A stretch of 64,000 nt of DNA from Pseudomonadales bacterium (lineage in GTDB: Bacteria; Pseudomonadota; Gammaproteobacteria; Pseudomonadales; DT-91). Position 1 is the first letter of the stretch; each line of letters opens with the position of its first letter. This document shows, piece by piece, positions 17,739-25,380 of this stretch. Under the pieces are notes generated by a model that saw only the letters and a program-made list of their open reading frames with translations, did no database searches and was not told the DNA's origin. The stretch spans positions 1-64,000 of the forward strand of contig JABSRQ010000014.1 of NCBI GenBank assembly GCA_013215055.1. Direction: 5' to 3'. The position numbers and the translations under genes were made by a program.

Positions 17739-19298
17739 TTAAAAATGGATACCCTGTGATAGAGGCAAGTCCGTACCGTAATTAATCGTGTTGGTTGTAC
17801 GGCGCATATAATTTTTCCACGCATCGCTGCCCGACTCTCGCCCACCACCGGTATCTTTTTCGCCACCAAAGGCACCACCTATTTCAGCGCCACTGGTGCC
17901 TATATTGACATTGGCAATGCCACAATCAGAGCCGTTAGCCGCAAGAAAATGCTCGGCCTCTTGCAGTTTGTCGGTGAATACCGCCGATGATAATCCCTGG
18001 CTCACCTGATTTTGCAAAGCGATGGCTTCATCGAAGCTTTGGTAAGTCATAACAAAAAGAATCGGCGCAAAATGTTCCTGCTGCAATAAAGCTGCGTTAC
18101 TGCTTATCTTGACGATGGCGGGTTGTACATAAAAGCCATGGGCCGGCACACTCTCTGTGATTCTCTGGCCGCCATAGAGAATTTCACCCCCTTGTTGCTT
18201 GGCGAGTTGTAATGCCTTTTGCATATTGTTATAGGCGCTTTCATCGATTAATGGACTCATTAATTTTTTTTCATCCAGCGGATTGCCTATGACAATGGAT
18301 TGATAGGCATATATTAATTTGCTCAGCAGTGCATTTTCGATACGGCTATGAACAATCAAGCGGCGTAATGTTGTACAGCGTTGGCCACAGGTACCTATGG
18401 CTGAAAATACGATCGCTCTTATGGCCAGTTTTAAGTTCGCCGAAGGCGTCACGATTAATGCATTATTCCCCCCCAGTTCTAATAAGCTTCTAGCTAAACG
18501 TTTGGCGACAATCTGGGCCACATCTCTGCCCATAGCCACGGAACCGGTGGCGGAGATTAAAGGCAGGTGTTTATGGGCCGCCAGCTGCTGGCCTAAGTCG
18601 CGATCACCTAAAATGACGCTTGAGAGCGGCTGAGGAAATTCCGGGAATTGGCTGCAAACCTGATTCAATAATTGCTGACACGCAAAAGCGCATAGCGGGG
18701 TTTTTTCTGAAGGTTTCCATAACAGGGTATTACCACAGACTAACGCCAGGGTTGCATTCCAAGCCCACACGGCCATAGGGAAGTTAAACGCGGTGATAAT
18801 GCCTATAGGCCCAAGTGGATGCCATTGCTCCATCATTCTGTGTGCAGGCCTTTCACTGACGATGGTTAAGCCATGTAACTGGCGCGATAAACCCACAGCA
18901 TAGTCGCAGATATCTATCACCTCCTGTACTTCTCCTAGTGATTCGGCCAGGCTTTTTCCGCTTTCCATGGTGATTAAAGCGGCTAGATTGTCTTTGTTCT
19001 CTCTAAAGGCCAGGCCCAGCTTGCGCACCAGTTCTCCACGCTGAGGAGCAGGAATCATGCGCCATGATTTAAAGCTTTGCTGCAGCAAGGCGACTTGTTC
19101 ATCTAGTGCTTTTTTATCGGCCATTTGACACTGCGCCAGCTCAGCACCATCAATCGGTGAATAAACCGTGAAGTCGGCCAAATCGGTTTTTATGGCGGTA
19201 TCCAGGGAGTTGTAAACCGAAGGTAACGGCGTTGAAATCAAAGGCCTATTTTTAGTGGCGGCACTATGGCTGATCTGCTGCAGAATATCGGGGGGCAT
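17739..19298 (-). CDS. amaB: ALDH7-family aldehyde dehydrogenase (aminoadipate-semialdehyde / piperideine-6-carboxylate dehydrogenase)
   Basis: 519 residues. The frame opens with TTG at 19334, but ATG at 19298 has AGAGG five bases upstream and is preferred. Antiquitin-type (ALDH7) hallmarks are present: MEQWHPLGPIGIITAFNFPM, KPSEKTPL in the NAD site, general-base Glu274 in LLELGGNNA, nucleophile Cys308 in GTCGQRCTTLRR, and the C-terminal SGAEIGGAFGGEKDTGGGRE followed by INYGTDLPLSQGIHF. The family oxidises 2-aminoadipate 6-semialdehyde to 2-aminoadipate in lysine breakdown. The start overlaps the end of the saccharopine-dehydrogenase-family gene by 35 bases and a 2-oxoadipate-type enzyme begins the operon, which supports that role. 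Confidence 0.88.
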   Translation of the reverse strand: MPPDILQQISHSAATKNRPLISTPLPSVYNSLDTAIKTDLADFTVYSPIDGAELAQCQMADKKALDEQVALLQQSFKSWRMIPAPQRGELVRKLGLAFRENKDNLAALITMESGKSLAESLGEVQEVIDICDYAVGLSRQLHGLTIVSERPAHRMMEQWHPLGPIGIITAFNFPMAVWAWNATLALVCGNTLLWKPSEKTPLCAFACQQLLNQVCSQFPEFPQPLSSVILGDRDLGQQLAAHKHLPLISATGSVAMGRDVAQIVAKRLARSLLELGGNNALIVTPSANLKLAIRAIVFSAIGTCGQRCTTLRRLIVHSRIENALLSKLIYAYQSIVIGNPLDEKKLMSPLIDESAYNNMQKALQLAKQQGGEILYGGQRITESVPAHGFYVQPAIVKISSNAALLQQEHFAPILFVMTYQSFDEAIALQNQVSQGLSSAVFTDKLQEAEHFLAANGSDCGIANVNIGTSGAEIGGAFGGEKDTGGGRESGSDAWKNYMRRTTNTINYGTDLPLSQGIHF

Positions 19299-20394
19299 GA
19301 CTGCCTCTATTGTGAGTTTGGTAATATTGGCCAAAGCGATTATTGATAAAATCTGAAAACGCGATGCTCTCCTGTGTATTGAAACCTTTGTTGCTTAGCT
19401 GTTTTTCAAAAAATAAATCCAGCACCGCGCAAATGCCTGCGGCGGTACTTATTTGTATCGCGCCCCAGTGTTCGTTATAGACGTTGCGGTTATAAATCTT
19501 GCGGCTATCACTCACCTGCATCAGCTGACCATTGATGTGGCCGGTGGCGCTCACCAGAATAATCACGACATCCTGTTTGGTCATGGCGACGGCATTTTCA
19601 AATATTTTTTTTAATAGTGATCGTCGTTCCCCCAGCTTCAATCCGTTGATCAGAAAATCCATTAAATATTGATGGCCCTTATAGCGAATGGTTTTGTAAT
19701 CGAGGTTTTGTACTCGCCCCTTTAAGGAGTCACATAAGGTGCCCAGGCCGCCCGAGGTATTAAACGCCTCGTATTCGGCACCATCTAAAGAAAAATTCTC
19801 CAGCCCTTCTAAGGGTTCAAAATTAACTAGCTGTTTTTTTCTGATACCGTGGCAGGGGTTGCAGTATTCATTGATCAAACCTTCGGTAGACCATGTCAGG
19901 TTATACATCATCAGGTTGCTGGGGAATTCCGGCAACGCACCTACCCGTAATTTAACCGTGTCAATATCATCAAATCCCTGGCAGATATGATGGGCTAAGA
20001 TGGAAATAAACCCGGGGGCCAGGCCACATTGCGGTACAAATATTTGTCCGTCTTGGCTGTTTAAGGCCAGCTTTTTAATCGCCTCACAGGTTTGAATATC
20101 TTCGGTTAAATCAAAGTAGCTGATACCCGCGGCCAAAGCCGCCTCGGCAATCGGTATATTTTCATGAAAAGCGCAGGCAGAAATAACCGCAGAATAGGGT
20201 TTGATGATTTTCGCTAATTGTCGGCTATTATAACTTTCCAGCTGTTTGATGGGGATTTTATAATCGCGATGTAAACGTTTTAGAGGCGCTTGTTGTTGGT
20301 CAATCACCAGTAATTGATAATCACCACAAAGCTGTAATAACTTGGCGATGCAACTGCCTATTTTCCCGGCTCCGATAATGACCACTTTAAACAT
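19264..20394 (-). CDS. saccharopine dehydrogenase-family protein (saccharopine or L-lysine dehydrogenase)
   Basis: 376 residues. The N-terminus MFKVVIIGAGKIGSCIAKLL is a Rossmann NAD(P) site, followed by the VISACAFHENIPIAEAALA stretch and the PQCGLAPGFISI motif typical of this family. In lysine catabolism, related enzymes either split saccharopine to aminoadipate semialdehyde plus glutamate or oxidise lysine directly. No lysine-ketoglutarate reductase is visible here, so direct lysine 6-dehydrogenase activity is possible. It is the second gene of a three-gene operon, 14 bases after the DUF1338 gene and overlapping the aldehyde dehydrogenase that would use its product. The pathway assignment is inference from this context. 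Confidence 0.82.
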   Translation of the reverse strand: MFKVVIIGAGKIGSCIAKLLQLCGDYQLLVIDQQQAPLKRLHRDYKIPIKQLESYNSRQLAKIIKPYSAVISACAFHENIPIAEAALAAGISYFDLTEDIQTCEAIKKLALNSQDGQIFVPQCGLAPGFISILAHHICQGFDDIDTVKLRVGALPEFPSNLMMYNLTWSTEGLINEYCNPCHGIRKKQLVNFEPLEGLENFSLDGAEYEAFNTSGGLGTLCDSLKGRVQNLDYKTIRYKGHQYLMDFLINGLKLGERRSLLKKIFENAVAMTKQDVVIILVSATGHINGQLMQVSDSRKIYNRNVYNEHWGAIQISTAAGICAVLDLFFEKQLSNKGFNTQESIAFSDFINNRFGQYYQTHNRGSHAPRYSAADQP

Positions 20395-20408
20395 GCTTTT
20401 CTCCCGGC

Positions 20409-21215
20409 TTAAACATCGGTTTTTCTGTCGGTTGAATGGAAAATAGCATCGGCATTAGCCGGTACAAAACCTTGATACAATTTACCGTCTTTATCTGCAT
20501 AACGTTTGGCAAATTCGTAGTAGCAGCTGGAGATCGTATGAGTATCACCATCGGCAAAGGTCATCTTGATCTCATCGGCCATGGTGGCGGTTTGCTCCAG
20601 TAAACTGGCTTTATTACCTTTGATTTCACCTCCTTGTTGATTTAATCGCACCTGGGCCTGATGCAGTTTTTCCAATACATAGGTCATAGTGGGCTGGCGC
20701 AGATGATTAACACTGATGGTGAAGTGATTGGCGCGCAGGCCCATCACCGCCATCCATGCCGCATATTCACTTTCTTGTAACAGAAAATGGTAGTCTTGCC
20801 AGCTCGGTTTGGCCCATAGAAGTCCCTGGGAAAAAGCGCTGTCAGTTTCTAATTTATCTATCTGTATCTGCGCGCAGAGCCTGTGGATAATCGCCTGTGC
20901 GGAGGGTGATAATTCATTAACCTTCAGCTCACTTAAAAACACGCGGGGCTGCAGTTCATCCTCATGGATATAGGAGAAGGCGTTGAGTTTTTTTTCCTTA
21001 AATTGATAGTGATCAAAACGCCGGTAACCTAAAGCCAGGATCAGCGGTTCAAGTTGTTGCAGGGATATGGGAGGTAGAGCATAGGTGCGAAACGCGACAT
21101 GATCATTAACAATGCTATTGCCATCATCCATAAACAGCTGCTGTAACCGCTGCGCCTGTGGCGTGATGGCGATATATTCCTGCCATAGCCTATCGAAGAA
21201 TGTTTGACACTGCAT
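20409..21215 (-). CDS. DUF1338 protein, 2-oxoadipate dioxygenase/decarboxylase (HglS)-like
   Basis: 268 residues, the short form of the DUF1338 family (the YdcJ/HglS form is about 450-460). Conserved candidate metal ligands are His39 in NDHVAFRTY, His164/His171 in NHFTISVNHL and Glu234 in YYEFAKRY. This vicinal-oxygen-chelate-like fold binds Fe(II). Characterised HglS converts 2-oxoadipate to 2-hydroxyglutarate in lysine catabolism. It is the first gene of the operon with the saccharopine-dehydrogenase-like and ALDH7 genes, an excellent match for one pathway: lysine to aminoadipate semialdehyde, aminoadipate, 2-oxoadipate, 2-hydroxyglutarate. The aminotransferase step is not encoded in this window. 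Activity of the short form is inferred. Confidence 0.8.
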   Translation of the reverse strand: MQCQTFFDRLWQEYIAITPQAQRLQQLFMDDGNSIVNDHVAFRTYALPPISLQQLEPLILALGYRRFDHYQFKEKKLNAFSYIHEDELQPRVFLSELKVNELSPSAQAIIHRLCAQIQIDKLETDSAFSQGLLWAKPSWQDYHFLLQESEYAAWMAVMGLRANHFTISVNHLRQPTMTYVLEKLHQAQVRLNQQGGEIKGNKASLLEQTATMADEIKMTFADGDTHTISSCYYEFAKRYADKDGKLYQGFVPANADAIFHSTDRKTDV

Positions 21216-21272
21216 AAGGTCACCCTCATCGCCAACGGATTCCTAATAAGTATAGTCAATGATGAGCAGGGC

Positions 21273-22367
21273 TTAGTTCAGCTTATGTTGTTTCTTATAT
21301 TCAGCAACCATGGCAACGCGGTCATGTGTGGCGGGGTGAGTGGATAAAAATTCGACGATGGATTTTAGGGTTTCGAGATTGTCAGAGCTATCGTCATTTT
21401 TTTCACCTTCAACTTCGGCGGGAGATTTAATACTATAGAGCAGATCAAACCTCTTCATAACCGTGGCGAAACTCTCTACATCCAGCTGGTTGCGGTGTAA
21501 CTGTTGTATTGCAAAATAATCGGCTTCACGTTCAAATTCTTTTGAATAGCTTAAATCCAACAGCAGCGTTGGAATACCGGTAACCATATCAAAACCGTCA
21601 ACATCACCGGTCATCAATATGATTAACAGCGTGACCATGGAATCTTGCAGGGTGCGTCGAATCAGGTGTTTATGTTTGAGGTGGCCTAATTCATGAAACA
21701 AAATGGCTAATAGCTCATCGTCATCGTCTACCAGCTTAATCATGGCGTCGGTAAAAATGATATGGCCATCGGGTAGCGCAAAGGCATTGGCGCCTTGGCC
21801 GCTACGAAAAACTAGCTTAGGGTTTAAGTCTTGATAATGTTGTAAATAAGGTTGGGCTAAGTCGTGAATGGCTTGTTGTTTTTCAAGGTCCAGTTCGGTG
21901 GCATCAAACAGGGTTTTATCGAGAATCGTTAATGTGCTGCCAAAGTTTTTTGCCGTGAACTCGGGTAGCTGGTAGGCGATATATTTGGCAGATTTAGGAA
22001 TGCCGATGTCAATGGTTAGCCATACGCAGGCGAAGGTTAGCAAGGTCGCCGCGATAACCAGCGGCAGGCTGGTCTCAAGTTTATGTAATACTCTGGGCCA
22101 CAGTGATGAAGGCTGGCTTTTTACCAGTGCATCGATGGCATCATTATTATCGGTGATAAATAACTGATTATCACCAAAGCTGATTTCTCTGGGCGTATTG
22201 CCTAATCGGGATTCTATTTTAAGTTCTTGAAACGTTAGATTAAAAACTTCTTCTTTGGGAGCGCCCTCTATATAAATGTTGATAGACGTATTGATATCCG
22301 TTAAGACCTCTAAACGCGCTTGCACTTGTTTAGAGGTTTTTCCATCCATATAGAGGCCGTTAATCAT
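21273..22367 (-). CDS. membrane-bound M48-family zinc metalloprotease
   Basis: 364 residues. A small beta-rich N-terminal domain (1-85) precedes one transmembrane segment (about 99-119), followed by the peptidase M48 domain. The zinc motif is His225-Glu-Leu-Gly-His229 in LFHELGHLKHKHL, and the third ligand is probably the Glu of EFEREADYFA further on. Gly-x-Asn-Ala-Phe-Ala (QGANAFALPDG), typical of M48 proteases, precedes it. Related proteases (HtpX, BepA, LoiP) do envelope quality control. It starts 9 bases after the DUF898 membrane gene, so the two are one operon; this pairing recurs in proteobacteria and suggests protease and membrane protein work together. Confidence 0.88.
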   Translation of the reverse strand: MINGLYMDGKTSKQVQARLEVLTDINTSINIYIEGAPKEEVFNLTFQELKIESRLGNTPREISFGDNQLFITDNNDAIDALVKSQPSSLWPRVLHKLETSLPLVIAATLLTFACVWLTIDIGIPKSAKYIAYQLPEFTAKNFGSTLTILDKTLFDATELDLEKQQAIHDLAQPYLQHYQDLNPKLVFRSGQGANAFALPDGHIIFTDAMIKLVDDDDELLAILFHELGHLKHKHLIRRTLQDSMVTLLIILMTGDVDGFDMVTGIPTLLLDLSYSKEFEREADYFAIQQLHRNQLDVESFATVMKRFDLLYSIKSPAEVEGEKNDDSSDNLETLKSIVEFLSTHPATHDRVAMVAEYKKQHKLN

Positions 22368-22376
22368 CAGTCTGGC

Positions 22377-23399
22377 TTATAACGCGAAGTCAAAGACTTG
22401 GCCAAATTCTTCACCTAGAGCGCTGATGTTTTCCTGCTCAGCTGCGGCAAAGTTATTTAAACAGCCTACGGTATTCATCTTCACGCAGGAGCAAACATAT
22501 TTAGCCATACGGACTTTAGCCGCCGGTAAATACAAGCCCAATGTAATCATCGTTAATAACGCATTGATTAATATCACCAAACCTAATCCACCCATGGAAA
22601 TCTGTGATTCAAAGCTGTGTTCATCCAACGTTGTGCTGCGGAAAAATAGATTGTGGGTTTGAGTCATAAAATACAGAATCAGGCCGATATAACCTAACAT
22701 CATAACCACAGGTGTCACCATCGTTAAAGATGGGAAGAACGAGGTGATAGCCAAGCAAGGTAAACCTAATACCAGACCTGCACCAATAATGGTCAGAAAT
22801 ATCATGCCGTAGTCTTTATAGCTGGCTTTAAAATCAAAAGACGTGGTGCCGTAGGCACTGTTTTTAACCAGATATTGGTTCATTTTTAACAAGGCCATTG
22901 GGTATAAAATACCTAACGATAAAAGACCTAAAAGAGGCCAGACATATAACACCATAAACGCTTCTGCATAGGTGCTTTTAAAGCGGAACTGGATATTGTT
23001 ATATGAGGTCATGCGTCTATCAAAAGCCAAAGATTGGTTGGTGAAATAAGGAATCGCCAAGACCAAAGCCACAATCAGTATCACTCCAACAATAGGATCA
23101 ATTTGAGACAATAAAGCAAAGGCAATAAACGCGGCGATGGCAATGATGCGGCCTTTTAAGATGGCCAAAGGCTCAGCCAAATAGCGGAAGTTAGTCTCAT
23201 CTAGAAAAAGGTTGGCATGCATATAACGTTTGTTCTTAACCGTTGCCCATGCTGAATAGATGCCAAGCGTTAGCGCTGTAAGCAAAATATTGATGATCCA
23301 GATTTTAAAATATTCCATGCCGTTGCCACGGAATTCGATATTTAATGTGCGGGGGGTATTATCAGGCGCAGCAGTGCTGCCTGCAGTGAGGTCGTCCAT
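22377..23399 (-). CDS. DUF898 (YjgN-like) polytopic inner-membrane protein
   Basis: 340 residues with about eight hydrophobic segments. The N-terminal FRGNGMEYFKIWIINILL and TLGIYSAWATVKNKRY motifs are the DUF898/YjgN signature, and an equivalent LTLGLYLPAAKVRMAKY motif recurs near the C-terminus, showing an internal duplication. An ATG start is followed by a soluble lead of about 25 residues. It is upstream of, and tightly coupled to, the M48 protease gene (9-base gap). The biochemical role of DUF898 proteins is not established. Confidence 0.85.
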   Translation of the reverse strand: MDDLTAGSTAAPDNTPRTLNIEFRGNGMEYFKIWIINILLTALTLGIYSAWATVKNKRYMHANLFLDETNFRYLAEPLAILKGRIIAIAAFIAFALLSQIDPIVGVILIVALVLAIPYFTNQSLAFDRRMTSYNNIQFRFKSTYAEAFMVLYVWPLLGLLSLGILYPMALLKMNQYLVKNSAYGTTSFDFKASYKDYGMIFLTIIGAGLVLGLPCLAITSFFPSLTMVTPVVMMLGYIGLILYFMTQTHNLFFRSTTLDEHSFESQISMGGLGLVILINALLTMITLGLYLPAAKVRMAKYVCSCVKMNTVGCLNNFAAAEQENISALGEEFGQVFDFAL

Positions 23400-23496
23400 A
23401 AAACATTCCTTGTATTTTTTTTGTGCAATAAGGTTTTTCTTATTGGCTGCTTATACTAGTAAAATTGTTTAGTAACCACAAACAGTAAGCCTGCTA

Positions 23497-23859
23497 TTAT
23501 CTGTTTTCGTTATTTTCATCTAAAGAGCGGCCAATGCGATAACAGTCCACAATGCCTAATAACCATAATAGCCCTATGGCAATCGTGATGCTGGTGATGA
23601 TAAATGGATCTACAATGCCGGTAGAGGTTTGGATTTCATTACGTATCACGTTAATGTCTATAGCCAGGTAACCATTTACAATCTTGTCAGCGATAATCTG
23701 CGCTTTATAATAGGCATCATAAAAGATTACGCATAAGCAGCTTAGTGTTAAAGCGAGAAAAACCATTGCCTGCTTTTTTTTGCTAAGAATAAAATAACCC
23801 GCACCTGGGAATACCACGGCAGAGTAAATAACGGATTTACTAGAGGTTTTCACATTCAT
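23497..23859 (-). CDS. small membrane protein, function unknown
   Basis: 120 residues with three hydrophobic segments (about 8-24, 29-48 and 84-106). The PGAGYFILSKKKQA turn between the first two segments and the LGIVDCYRIGR end resemble TM2-like small membrane proteins. It lies about 100 bases upstream of the DUF898-M48 operon on the same strand and could belong to it. It faces the metallo-beta-lactamase-like gene divergently, with 86 bases between starts. Confidence 0.6.
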   Translation of the reverse strand: MNVKTSSKSVIYSAVVFPGAGYFILSKKKQAMVFLALTLSCLCVIFYDAYYKAQIIADKIVNGYLAIDINVIRNEIQTSTGIVDPFIITSITIAIGLLWLLGIVDCYRIGRSLDENNENR

Positions 23860-23945
23860 GTCCTTATGCGTTGTTGATAAAGGCTATATTGTTTGTAGAA
23901 ACACAGCCAAACTCCACAACCGAAGATACCGGCTTAGGAAAAAAG

Positions 23946-24548
23946 ATGAAAGTATTACATAGAGATGATTTATTTTGTTGGTCAGAATTTGATGAACAAA
24001 GAAACCTGGATTTTAATAGTCTGCTGTGGGTAAGAGAGGCCGGCAATGTATTGATTGATCCGCTGCCTTTATCGGCGCACGATGCGCAACATCTACAGCA
24101 ACTCGGTGGGGCCAAAACCATTATCATCACCAATAGTGACCATACACGTGCAGCTGAAGAAATAGCGTTGACAACCGGGGCCACGATTTATGGGCCCAGG
24201 CAGGAGCAGGGAAACTTCCCCATAGCCTGTGAACATTGGCTGCAACAAGGGGATGAGCCTGTACCGGGTTTAGTGATCTATGAAGTTAATGGTTCAAAAA
24301 CGGTGGGCGAGCTATGCCTGCTATTAGAGGGTGAGACATTGATCACCGGTGATTTAATTCGCTGTCATAAGGGCGGGCAATTATGTTTATTACCCGATGC
24401 TAAGCTGGGTGATAAAGGCGCGGCAATACAATCGCTGACAGAGTTGGCGGCATTAAACGGCATTAAAACCGTGATTGTGGGTGATGGCTGGCCGGTATTT
24501 AAAGATGGGCATGAAGCTTTGCAGGATTTACTGACGTCTTTAACATAA
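23946..24548 (+). CDS. metallo-beta-lactamase-fold-like protein lacking the metal motif
   Basis: 200 residues from ATG 23946, which has TAGGAA six bases upstream; the frame is open further up, but those 25 codons do not look coding. The order of strands, NVLIDPLPLS, TIIITNSDHTRAA, TLITGDLIRCHKGG and TVIVGDGWPVFKDG, follows the metallo-beta-lactamase fold. However, the HxHxDH motif is replaced by NSDHTRAA, so at most a single His-Asp pair remains. It may be catalytically inert or use another site. It is convergent with sodB, with a shared hairpin terminator between them. The role is unknown. Confidence 0.65.
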   Translation: MKVLHRDDLFCWSEFDEQRNLDFNSLLWVREAGNVLIDPLPLSAHDAQHLQQLGGAKTIIITNSDHTRAAEEIALTTGATIYGPRQEQGNFPIACEHWLQQGDEPVPGLVIYEVNGSKTVGELCLLLEGETLITGDLIRCHKGGQLCLLPDAKLGDKGAAIQSLTELAALNGIKTVIVGDGWPVFKDGHEALQDLLTSLT

Positions 24549-24556
24549 GTAAACAC

Positions 24557-24586
24557 AGGCTAAAGCCGGTTTATAGGCTTTAACCT
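24557..24586. terminator. bidirectional hairpin terminator between convergent genes
   Basis: TAAAGCC (24561-24567) pairs with GGCTTTA (24576-24582) around an 8-base loop, extended by AGG/CCT outside one mismatch. It sits in the 51-bp gap between the metallo-beta-lactamase-like gene and sodB stops. Confidence 0.6.
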
Positions 24587-24599
24587 CTGATTTGATCTA

Positions 24600-25181
24600 T
24601 TAGGCCATATTGGCGTTAACAAAATCCCAGTTTACCAGATTCCAGAACGCAGCTAAGTATTTGGGTCTGGCATTGCGGTAGTCGATATAATACGCATGTT
24701 CCCACACATCAACCGTAAGCAGCGGGGTTACGCTGTCATCGGTTAGAGGGGTGGCGGCATTACTGGTATTGATGATAGCCACCGTGCCATCGGCATTTTG
24801 TACCAGCCAGGTCCAGCCAGAGCCAAAATTACCAATCGCAGAGGCCGTTAAAGCCTCCTTAAATTCGGCAAATGAACCAAAGGCCGCGTTAATCGCATCG
24901 CTAGCTTTACCGCTGGCTTCACCGCCGCCATTGGGGCTGAGACAGTTCCAGTAAAAAGTATGATTCCAGATTTGGGCGGCGTTATTAAAGACACCTGCCG
25001 AGGAGGCTTTTACAATCTCTTCCAGCGATTTTCCTTCAAATTCCGAACCTGGCAATAAGCCGTTTAATTTATCCACATAGGTTTGATGATGTTTGCCATA
25101 GTGAAACTCCAGGGTTTCCGCGGAGATATGCGGTTCCAGGGCATTTTTTTCATAAGGTAACGCAGGTAATTCAATCGCCAT
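24600..25181 (-). CDS. sodB: iron superoxide dismutase
   Basis: 193 residues, standard SodB length, with no signal peptide, so cytoplasmic. Metal ligands are visible: His27 ([11 protein letters not shown]), His74 (IWNHTFYW), Asp158 and His162 ([13 protein letters not shown]). NNAAQIWNH with Gln70 in the active-site loop and the lack of the Mn-type Gly-Gln swap favour the iron enzyme. It converts superoxide to hydrogen peroxide and oxygen. It is monocistronic; the ribosome site (AAGGATA) precedes the ATG. A gap of 199 bp separates it from the divergent kinase gene. Confidence 0.96.
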   Translation of the reverse strand: MAIELPALPYEKNALEPHISAETLEFHYGKHHQTYVDKLNGLLPGSEFEGKSLEEIVKASSAGVFNNAAQIWNHTFYWNCLSPNGGGEASGKASDAINAAFGSFAEFKEALTASAIGNFGSGWTWLVQNADGTVAIINTSNAATPLTDDSVTPLLTVDVWEHAYYIDYRNARPKYLAAFWNLVNWDFVNANMA

Positions 25182-25380
25182 AATAATATCCTTTATTGCT
25201 CAGATTAAACGGGGCTGTGCTTGTTAATGAATTACCAGTATAGATAAAGAACGGTGAAAATAAAGTGGCTTTTCCATGGTGGGTTTGCATAGGCATGATT
25301 AGCTCATAGGCACAGACTGCTTTATAGTATGCTGCAGTAAAAAACAGTTAGATCAGATAGGTATAGGGAATACACACCAC

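Noticed and set aside
17567-17878. 103-codon minus-strand frame after the lysine operon
   Set aside because: It overlaps the C-terminus of the aldehyde dehydrogenase in another frame and spans the hairpin region.
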